Positions 8,593 to 15,223 of a stretch of 64,000 bases of DNA are shown here, one piece after another (positions within the stretch are counted from its first letter, which is position 1; every line of letters begins with the position of its first letter). The position numbers and the translations under genes were made by a program. This DNA is from Paenibacillus sambharensis. Lineage in GTDB: Bacteria > Bacillota > Bacilli > Paenibacillales > Paenibacillaceae. Under the pieces are notes generated by a model. It searched no databases. It was not told the DNA's origin and saw nothing but the letters and a program-made list of their open reading frames with translations. Where the stretch lies: NCBI RefSeq assembly GCF_003233845.1, contig NZ_QKRB01000055.1:234873-298872 (forward strand), written 5' to 3'.

Positions 8593-8643
8593 AAAATGAG
8601 GGGCCCCCGGAAGTCAGTGAAAACTGACTTTCTGGACAGCCCC
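8593..8643 (-). terminator. Strong hairpin between convergent operons
   Basis: AAGTCAGT-GAAA-ACTGACTT (8611-8630) is enclosed by GGGGC / GCCCC arms (8600-8604, 8639-8643). On the minus strand a T5 tract follows after TCA, so it can end the transporter operon transcribed from the right; it may also stop the kinase operon. The minus-strand arm beginning GGGGCTGTCCAGAAAG resembles ends of some Bacilli insertion sequences, so an origin as a mobile-element remnant is possible. The remaining sequence up to 8742 holds nothing recognised. Confidence 0.6.
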
Positions 8644-8742
8644 TTCGTTCTATGCGCTTTTATCCAAAAGCACACGCATCGGCACATTGTGGTAAAGCAC
8701 CCATTCAGAATTCACTTGTTTTGCCCACAGCAACCTATACCA

Positions 8743-9441
8743 CTAATCGAGCCCCTTAACCAGCCTCTTTTTCAATCGGGCAAATAACATAAGGGACTCA
8801 ACAGGCCGCAGCATGAAGCGTTGGACCATCGCCACAAGAATTATACTTGACATCAGCAGAGTCCATTTTGATGGCACATGACTCAATTGGTTCGCATATG
8901 AAAATAAATTGAACCACGAATCGATTTCCATATTGACATTCCAATACATCCAATGGGCTATGCCCGCAACATACCCCACTTCCGGAGATCGAAACACCGC
9001 TCCGCCAAGCAAGGATAAGGCTCCCGAGAATAAGAGGCCAGGCATCGTGACATACAATAATGTAAAATATGAAAGAGATGAATCCGAGAAAAGATAACCA
9101 TGTGGAGATAAATCCAGACGGAGAAGCAGCCACCCCACGAACAACATGGTGATCGAAAAAAGCATAAACCATAACCATCTGTACCAAAGCATCCAGCTCC
9201 CTCGAGTTCTTCGGGTGGCCAGCATTTCTGTCGCATGGGCGTAATGATCCACCCAGAATACGTCCGGCAGCAGAATAATGCCTACGAAGCAGGCATAAAT
9301 TTCGTAGAGATTTAAAACATCCCTGCCAGTGGGAGCATAGAACAAGAAGGGGATCATGACGATAAAAGCAGCGCATAACAGCCATTTGATCGGCGAATAA
9401 ACAATTTTAAATTGATACAGCATCAGCTTCAAGAAGATCAC
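8743..9441 (-). CDS. ABC-2 type transporter permease, second subunit (copy 1)
   Basis: A 232-residue membrane protein with about six hydrophobic segments, the same length as its paralog at 31838-32536. Shared landmarks are FYAPTxRDVL, GIILLPDV, ADHYA/VDHYA and LLRLNLSPHGY-type segments. The GTG at 9441 is chosen: it overlaps the upstream stop (GTGA) and follows AAAAGGCAGG. It is the last gene of an ATPase-permease-permease set cotranscribed with a peptide-maturation operon. By analogy with LanFEG/BcrAB exporters it may give producer self-protection, which is inference. Confidence 0.8.
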   Translation of the reverse strand: MIFLKLMLYQFKIVYSPIKWLLCAAFIVMIPFLFYAPTGRDVLNLYEIYACFVGIILLPDVFWVDHYAHATEMLATRRTRGSWMLWYRWLWFMLFSITMLFVGWLLLRLDLSPHGYLFSDSSLSYFTLLYVTMPGLLFSGALSLLGGAVFRSPEVGYVAGIAHWMYWNVNMEIDSWFNLFSYANQLSHVPSKWTLLMSSIILVAMVQRFMLRPVESLMLFARLKKRLVKGLD

Positions 9442-10523
9442 CTGCCTTTTCCCTTTAAGCCTTGTCTTAACCAGAGCTGTCCGGCCCACAACATCATCAG
9501 AAGTGTGGCACCAAGAACCAGGCTTTGATGCGGGATATACGCCAGCCAATCGGTAGATGAATGCTCGTCCAGACGAATCATATATCGTGCATATCCTAAC
9601 GGATGGCTTTCATCCCTTCCAAATGCCGAAGCAGCAACATTGAAGAGAAGATACACGATAAAGATCGGCAAGGCCGCGATTTCATTGTGAAAGAGAAAGC
9701 CAAGCAGGATGATGAGAGCACCGGAAAACACAAAGGCAGGGAGTACATAGATAAGCAGTCCCAGAAACACGTCCATAAAATGATACGCATATTCATCCAT
9801 TGTAAACTTGAGTCCAAGCCATATATTGGCCGCTGTACTTACGATCAGGGCTGGCAAGCACCAGGCCAGTACCGTTCCGATATATTTTCCCGTGATGTAC
9901 TGAAAACCAGTGACCGGCTTTGCTCGAAGCCACTCGATGGCATGGTATCTTCGATCCTTGAAAAATAAAAGTAAAAAAGCGGGAATGGAAAGCGCCGACA
10001 TGATGATTTGCAGCCGATCCGACCACAGGAGGGCAAACTCTCTACTGAAAGATTGTCGTTCATAATAATAACGAAAGAGGGGCGCTACCTCTTCAATATT
10101 ACCTAACCGCACCCCTCTCTCTTCAATAAAAACGTTCCACTGATCAACAAAGGAAGGATATTGTTGTTCCACCAGCGCATGGGCTTGTTCCAAGGACAAG
10201 TTTTGAGCTTTGATCTGGCTGGCAAGGGCTTTGGCTGCTTGAACGTTTTCCGCAGAAAAATCTCCTTCCTTCAATTGTTCCATATGCAGCACGGCAGCGG
10301 ACAACGTCTCAGCAGGTGAAACTTCTACACGGAGCAATTCCTGGTGGATTCCTTTAGAAAACAATTGCTGAATATCGTTATTGTCCTGGATCGGGTAATG
10401 CCGGAGATAGGGCGAAAATTCCGACCACATAAATAAAAAGAGAAGGATCATCCCCACGATGAAAAACTTGCTTTTGATCTGATAACGAAATTCAAACTGG
10501 GTTACTTTGAGCATTGTCTTCAT
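9438..10523 (-). CDS. ABC-2 type transporter permease, first subunit (copy 1)
   Basis: A 361-residue permease. An N-terminal membrane helix (KSKFFIVGMILLFLF) is followed by a long extracytoplasmic region of roughly 130 residues (with EVSPAETL and EQQYPSFVDQW), then five or six C-terminal membrane helices. This layout is typical of ABC-2/ABC-3-like antimicrobial peptide exporters. The ATG at 10523 overlaps the ATPase stop (ATGA). The paralog at 32539-33615 is collinear but carries an internal TAG; this copy reads Gln-Ser at the same place and is intact. Confidence 0.85.
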   Translation of the reverse strand: MKTMLKVTQFEFRYQIKSKFFIVGMILLFLFMWSEFSPYLRHYPIQDNNDIQQLFSKGIHQELLRVEVSPAETLSAAVLHMEQLKEGDFSAENVQAAKALASQIKAQNLSLEQAHALVEQQYPSFVDQWNVFIEERGVRLGNIEEVAPLFRYYYERQSFSREFALLWSDRLQIIMSALSIPAFLLLFFKDRRYHAIEWLRAKPVTGFQYITGKYIGTVLAWCLPALIVSTAANIWLGLKFTMDEYAYHFMDVFLGLLIYVLPAFVFSGALIILLGFLFHNEIAALPIFIVYLLFNVAASAFGRDESHPLGYARYMIRLDEHSSTDWLAYIPHQSLVLGATLLMMLWAGQLWLRQGLKGKGR

Positions 10524-11395
10524 TTCGTCAACCCGCCAATCATCCACATATAAGCATCTTCAGCGGTAGGAGCTACTGGAACACTGTGCGGCGGCGCCTC
10601 TTCTCCTAGTACGCGCAGCTTCATCGCATCTTCCATATAATGGCTTGACACCGTAATATATTCCGACAGAATCCTTTTGTAATCCATCGATAAGGGCAAG
10701 GAGCACTCCCAAACTACGCCGGACACGGCCTTGATCATGCCGGCAATTGTGCCTTGATACTTCAGCATGCCTTGGTCCAGGACGGCTACTTGCTTGCAGG
10801 ATTGAGCGATATCTTCGATGATATGGGTGGATAAGATGACGGTTTTGTGACCCGCATATTCAGTAAGCATATTACGGATTGAAATCCTTTCCTCAGGGTC
10901 CACTCCTGTTGTAGGCTCGTCCACAATAAGAATGTCAGGCTCATGTACAATAGCCTGCGCAATGCCTAATCGACGCTTCATCCCACCGGATAATTCCCGA
11001 ATCTTCTTTCGGGATTGAACGTCCAGATGGACTTTTTCAAGAGCTTCCCTAGTTTTTGCCTTCTTGGTCTCCCCCTTCATGCCGTGCAGCGTCGCTGCGT
11101 AATCAATGGCTTCCAACACCGACAGTTGGGGATAAAATCCAAATTCTTGTGGAAGATAGCCGATCGACTGCTGCAGCTGTTTCCGCGTTTTGGAATCCAT
11201 TAACCGTCCATCCATATAGACTTTGCCGGAGCTAGCCTCCAGAATGCCCGAAATGATGCGCATCAAGGTGGTTTTTCCCGCGCCGTTTCTACCAATGAGT
11301 CCGCAAACACCGGGCTGAATCTCAAGCGACACCTCTTTCAACCCATAGCTTTTTTTCGAATATTGTTTACTAATTTGCTCCACTCGGATATGCAT
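10520..11395 (-). CDS. ABC transporter ATP-binding protein (BcrA/LanF-like, copy 1)
   Basis: A 291-residue ATPase with Walker A GLIGRNGAGKTTL, Q-loop YLPQEFGFYP, signature LSGGMKRRLGIAQA, Walker B ILIVDEPTTGVD and the H-loop in STHIIED. The C-terminal tail of about 80 residues ends in AEDAYMWMIGGLTK. The same tail is present in the paralog at 33612-34490, so the two are a subfamily of their own. It lies 17 nt after the exporter gene, with an A/G-rich site before the ATG, and its stop overlaps the first permease. Confidence 0.9.
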   Translation of the reverse strand: MHIRVEQISKQYSKKSYGLKEVSLEIQPGVCGLIGRNGAGKTTLMRIISGILEASSGKVYMDGRLMDSKTRKQLQQSIGYLPQEFGFYPQLSVLEAIDYAATLHGMKGETKKAKTREALEKVHLDVQSRKKIRELSGGMKRRLGIAQAIVHEPDILIVDEPTTGVDPEERISIRNMLTEYAGHKTVILSTHIIEDIAQSCKQVAVLDQGMLKYQGTIAGMIKAVSGVVWECSLPLSMDYKRILSEYITVSSHYMEDAMKLRVLGEEAPPHSVPVAPTAEDAYMWMIGGLTK

Positions 11396-11412
11396 GATTT
11401 ATCACCTCAATA

Positions 11413-13134
11413 TTAGGCTGTTCTTTCAAACATGGCTCGGTATTTACTCTGTACAGCGATAAGAGAGTGATGATCACCTCTCTCAACTAGACTCCCGTTG
11501 TGCAATAAGAAGATCTCATGCGCATTTATCACCGTACGTAAACGGTGGGCAATAAGAATGACGATTTTATCTTGAATCAAGTTTCTTAAATTTTGAATGA
11601 GTTTCTCCTCGGTTACAGGGTCCAGCATTGAAGTGGCTTCATCTAAAATCAATACAGAAGTCTGTCTAAGCAAGGCCCTAGCTATGGACAATCGTTGGCG
11701 TTGACCTCCGGACAATCGGATGCCTTGCTCTCCAATAAAGGTTTCAAGCTGCTTTGGGAGAGCCATCACATCATCGTAAAGCTCCACTATCCTCAATACC
11801 TCCGCTACGTCGTTGTCCGTGACCGACGTGTTGCCTAAGGCTAAATTATTATAAATCGTATCATTTAATAGAAATGTATTTTGACTTACTACGGCCATTT
11901 GATCCCGCAGCGCATCGGTTGAAATCTGGTTGAGGGCAGTTCCATTGATGCGGATTTCTCCATTCATGTTCGTCCAGAGCTTGAGGAGCAAATAAGTCAA
12001 AGTTGACTTCCCAGAGCCGCTTTCGCCAACGAAGGCATAGACTCTTGGAGATTCCAATTGCAAGGAGACATCGGATAGTACGGTCTTATCTTCATATTGA
12101 AAAGAAACATCTTGAATATGTATTTCATGGATGCTATCAATAGATTGTAAGTTGGCATCTTTTTCTCCCCAGTGGGAAGGTGATTCTAGTATTTCATTAA
12201 TTTTTTTCCAAGAAATTAAAGCTCCCGACAATCTCGTTTGAAACTGGGATGCTCGCATGATAGGGGAAATTAACCGTTGGGAATATACATTGAATGTGAT
12301 TAATCCACCAATCGTTAACGTACCTCCGATGACTTTATATCCCCCATAACCAAGGATAAATAGGGTGATAAACATGCCGGAAAGTTGGAGAAAGCTGCCG
12401 CTATACGAATAAATGAGCTGTGTTTTGATCTGCTGATACGCATTCTGTTTTTCAAGGCTTGCATATTTATTATTAAACAAGCTTTTTGCACCGATGACGA
12501 CGAAGTTCATTAAGTTGCTTGCAGCTTCTTGAATCAGGGAATAAAGTTCACCGCTGGCGGTTCTTAAATCACGAGTTTGAGCTTCAATCCAACGGTTAAA
12601 TTTTTGTTGAACAAAGAAAATAATGAGTTGTAATACAATCAACCACATTAATAGCTCGGGTTGAAGCCATCCTAGAAAGATGAGCATACCAATCGATACG
12701 AGAATATCGGAAGCAAAGTTTACAAAGGAGTAGGTTGCCGTTTGTTGTATATTCTCGATATCTTCGAAAAGCGTTTTTAAAACATCGCCTGAAGACAAGT
12801 TGGTATAGTACTCCCCGTGCATTTTCTGTAACTGCTGCATGCAGCGTGAGCGGATTTCTACGACAAATGAACGGGCGAGCTTAGAAAAGACATAATCGGA
12901 TAGAAGTTTTGTCAGGTTGTAGAGAATAGCTGCACTTAAAGCCAAGGCAATATAAATAAAAAGACTGGATCCATTCCCGGAGGGAATGGAGGTGTCTAAC
13001 AATTTCATTATGAAGTAAGGGGTCGAAACACTAAAAAGACTGCTCATCAGAAGTAGAAATGATGCCGCTGCAAAAGATCCTTTGTGATTTGCAAAGTTAC
13101 GGATGATCGCTTTAAGCATATGTTTTCGATTCAT
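11413..13134 (-). CDS. ABC exporter, fused membrane and ATPase domains (peptide export type)
   Basis: A 573-residue half-transporter with six predicted helices in the first 300 residues, then Walker A VGESGSGKSTL, signature LSGGQRQRLSIARALL, Walker B VLILDEATSMLD and H-loop IAHRLRT. There is no N-terminal C39 peptidase domain, so it would export a peptide already cut by another protease, here plausibly the S8 peptidase encoded upstream. The ATG at 13134 lies inside the peptidase gene end and follows GAAAGGA; the reading frames overlap by 23 nt, a sign of coupled translation. Base composition is visibly more A+T-rich than in flanking genes, which suggests acquisition. Confidence 0.88.
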   Translation of the reverse strand: MNRKHMLKAIIRNFANHKGSFAAASFLLLMSSLFSVSTPYFIMKLLDTSIPSGNGSSLFIYIALALSAAILYNLTKLLSDYVFSKLARSFVVEIRSRCMQQLQKMHGEYYTNLSSGDVLKTLFEDIENIQQTATYSFVNFASDILVSIGMLIFLGWLQPELLMWLIVLQLIIFFVQQKFNRWIEAQTRDLRTASGELYSLIQEAASNLMNFVVIGAKSLFNNKYASLEKQNAYQQIKTQLIYSYSGSFLQLSGMFITLFILGYGGYKVIGGTLTIGGLITFNVYSQRLISPIMRASQFQTRLSGALISWKKINEILESPSHWGEKDANLQSIDSIHEIHIQDVSFQYEDKTVLSDVSLQLESPRVYAFVGESGSGKSTLTYLLLKLWTNMNGEIRINGTALNQISTDALRDQMAVVSQNTFLLNDTIYNNLALGNTSVTDNDVAEVLRIVELYDDVMALPKQLETFIGEQGIRLSGGQRQRLSIARALLRQTSVLILDEATSMLDPVTEEKLIQNLRNLIQDKIVILIAHRLRTVINAHEIFLLHNGSLVERGDHHSLIAVQSKYRAMFERTA

Positions 13135-14110
13135 GATGATAAATCCTTTCAATATGACAGATAAAGTGACTAAAGCTTGAAAAATGACGAAATGTCCATT
13201 GCATATCGTTTGCTGGGATCCCGACAACGGATGCAATATCCCGAATAAAGTTGGGGAATTGATTTTGTGACAACCCGTTTTTGGACAATAAAAGGTGATG
13301 GTCTCCGGTCCGAGTATTACAATAGCAGGACACGATGTCCTTGATCCTGTTCAATACATTTATAGGTAAGGTATGACCGTAAACGGGCTGTGTAATTTCA
13401 AGGTTCGGGCTTCTCTGTAATTCTTCATCAAGCCAGCTGAATCTTTGAGCGGTTTGAGCTAACAAGCAACAAGGATCGATCTGCTGATTTTGATTTTGTT
13501 CCAGTAGAAGGCGGGCCAGATGTCCTGTGACGACAGCAGCAGCTTTACTGTTCCCCCCAAACAAGCTGTATACGGAAAAGTCTTGATGCGTCCATACAGG
13601 CGTCATATCTGCAGCCACTTGGATCGGCTTGCCTTGATCCACCCAGATCGTCTCAGACTCCGGCATCAATGTACCGTTTACACCGATAACAGTCGGTAGA
13701 GCTGCGGGATAACTCATCTCTGACCCGTTTTCAACAGAAGCTACCACCCATTTTCCTTGGTTAGAAATTCTTTGAAATAACTCTTTCAAACGGCTCGTGA
13801 TATGAAAGGATCGGAAGCTGAAGCTCATATGCAGAATCGAAACATCCAAACTTAAGCATAATTCTAGTGCAGCCTCTAGGCTTTTGGAATCTCCTGTAAG
13901 ATTTGGATCCAATATTTTTATACTTCCAAGACGTACATTAGTTGCTAAACGGCGAATCATATGAGCGCAGGCGCTGCCATGCCCAGTGAGATCCTGTGGA
14001 TGCTTCGTCTCCCTTACTTCGTGAGTGTCAGGGTCATACTCGTAAGAGTGGGTTAATTCGTTAAAGAAGCGACGGTCAATTCCGGAATCCAGAATCATGA
14101 CATCACACAT
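13112..14110 (-). CDS. Cytoplasmic subtilisin-like (S8) peptidase of a RiPP-type operon
   Basis: A 332-residue S8 peptidase. Catalytic Asp8 (ILDSGID), His44 (TGHGSACAH) and Ser188 (GGNSKAAAV) are present, with the oxyanion Asn128 in VENGS. There is no signal peptide and no propeptide; the catalytic Asp is eight residues from the start. It should therefore be intracellular, as in leader peptidases of RiPP pathways and QhpE of quinohemoprotein maturation. The roughly 130 residues after the catalytic Ser region are unassigned. The start ATG follows GAGGAGGT. Neighbours are a radical-SAM remnant and an exporter, so peptide leader removal is the inferred job. Confidence 0.83.
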   Translation of the reverse strand: MCDVMILDSGIDRRFFNELTHSYEYDPDTHEVRETKHPQDLTGHGSACAHMIRRLATNVRLGSIKILDPNLTGDSKSLEAALELCLSLDVSILHMSFSFRSFHITSRLKELFQRISNQGKWVVASVENGSEMSYPAALPTVIGVNGTLMPESETIWVDQGKPIQVAADMTPVWTHQDFSVYSLFGGNSKAAAVVTGHLARLLLEQNQNQQIDPCCLLAQTAQRFSWLDEELQRSPNLEITQPVYGHTLPINVLNRIKDIVSCYCNTRTGDHHLLLSKNGLSQNQFPNFIRDIASVVGIPANDMQWTFRHFSSFSHFICHIERIYHHESKTYA

Positions 14111-14134
14111 CTTCCGTGTAACCTCCTCATAGGT

Positions 14135-14163
14135 AAAGGATGGTGTATTTCACACCATCCTTT
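14135..14163. other. 12-bp perfect hairpin between maturase remnant and peptidase
   Basis: AAAGGATGGTGT and its exact complement flank a 5-nt loop. It sits about 40 nt before the peptidase start and has no proper T-run on the minus strand. Such hairpins often follow a precursor-peptide gene and attenuate transcription into the downstream processing genes. It could equally be a weak terminator. Confidence 0.6.
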
Positions 14164-14216
14164 AATGGTTTAGTATCAATAAGTCAATCAGGAATGATTA
14201 CCACCAGCTCGTTGTC

Positions 14217-14600
14217 TTAGGTGTATACACATATATTGATAATATCCGCTGTGCTTAAACAATCTGATGTGGAAGTATTCAGTGCATCGACAATGCAGTG
14301 GGTACATTGAAGGTTGCATCTTTGGGTAAGTGAAAAACTCACTTCCCGCAAATGTGGGGAGTGGGGGATTTCCCAGTACCCAAGCTCGTCCAATTTAGCT
14401 AATAGACCATTAAAATATTGGCGATCCTGCGCTTCTTGAAAACGATTAAGAAGTTCATCTCGAGTCAAATGTTGTTCCAAAGCCACTTCCAGAATATCGA
14501 AGCATTCCTTCGAAATCTTTAACCATGCTCCGGTTTTCCGGTTCATAAGAATTACACGGTCGCCGTGAAAGAGGGTTCGACTAGAATCAGAAATTTTCAT
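14217..14600 (-). pseudogene. Truncated PqqD-like / radical SAM peptide maturase
   Basis: 127 codons. The ATG at 14600 follows AAAGGAG. Residues about 8-75 resemble the PqqD/RRE-type leader-binding domain found at the front of peptide maturases (HGDRVILMNRKTGAWLKI, then an acidic helical stretch). SLTQRCNLQCTHC follows, with the complete CxxxCxxC iron-sulfur motif (Cys95, Cys99, Cys102). Full maturases have some 350 or more residues. Here the frame ends 25 residues after the cluster, so the SAM-binding barrel and any SPASM domain are missing. No continuation exists in the other frames before the peptidase gene, so a deletion is more likely than a frameshift. Confidence 0.75.
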
Positions 14601-14781
14601 GCGAGGCACTCCTTTGTTTAGACTTGAATTCACTCAATAATATTGTAAATAAACGGATCGATAACAACATCAAGGAATTAAATCCACAATATTGCTCATC
14701 CCGTTTTAATACAAGATTACCTTTTTTGTGTTCACATTTTTTTCAAGAAGCTGTGAAAATAAAGTGGAAGTTAATGACTCT

Positions 14782-14898
14782 ATGAGGTTTTTCATAGAAA
14801 GGCAGAGTCTAATTTCAGAACAACAAAATCTGCGCGACAATTCAACAGCCGCTGTACTCAGCCAGCTGGAGGAAGAAGAAAACCGTGCGGAGATGTAA
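14782..14898 (+). pseudogene. 3' remnant of a plus-strand gene
   Basis: A 38-codon stretch reading MRFFIERQSLISE... and ending in SQLEEEENRAEM, amphipathic and charged like a real protein C-terminus. The frame is closed by TAA at 14707 and no ribosome binding site precedes it. A strong plus-strand terminator lies 53 nt downstream, as expected behind a genuine gene, although nothing complete precedes it. The family is not recognised. The rest of 14634-15044 is A+T-rich and holds no other gene that could be supported. Confidence 0.35.
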
Positions 14899-14951
14899 CG
14901 GTTACGAACCAAGCAAGGCAAACTTAGAACGCAAACAAAGGAAATCCTATC

Positions 14952-14994
14952 ATCAGGAACATCGGTTATATAGCTGATATTCCTGATTTTTTTG
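14952..14994 (+). terminator. Intrinsic terminator on the plus strand
   Basis: ATCAGGAA / TTCCTGAT arms (14952-14959, 14980-14987) are extended inward by ATC/GAT pairing and followed by seven T. It stands behind the ORF remnant at 14782-14898 and insulates the secreted-protein gene from upstream transcription. Confidence 0.8.
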
Positions 14995-15044
14995 TCTATA
15001 AAATAGAAATACTGTCGATTCGCAATAACATATTATTATTTATA

Positions 15045-15072
15045 TTGACAATACTCACCTAGACCTTATGAT
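15045..15072 (+). promoter_or_regulatory. Sigma-A-type promoter of the discoidin-domain protein gene
   Basis: TTGACA (15045-15050), a 16-nt spacer and TATGAT (15067-15072). The leader of about 145 nt contains two additional Shine-Dalgarno-like sites (AAAGGAGG near 15081 and AGAGGAGG near 15133), each without a convincing ORF behind it, and then AAGGAG before the real start at 15224. Confidence 0.6.
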
Positions 15073-15223
15073 AGATTATGAAAGGAGGTTGCCCAGATAT
15101 TACTATAGTGATATTTTATTGGATTAATTAGTAGAGGAGGTGAATAATAACCAGCTGCTTTATTTCAGTTAGCAAGCACTCACGTCTGACTATCACGCTA
15201 TTAAATGAGAAGGAGATAATAAT

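Noticed and set aside
12001..13134. Lantibiotic-type bifunctional exporter with peptidase domain
   Set aside because: The protein begins directly with membrane helices; no C39 Cys/His motif exists upstream in frame.
14706..14921. 71-codon minus-strand open frame upstream of the maturase remnant
   Set aside because: No ribosome site; the plus strand in the same place has a protein-like tail followed by a terminator.
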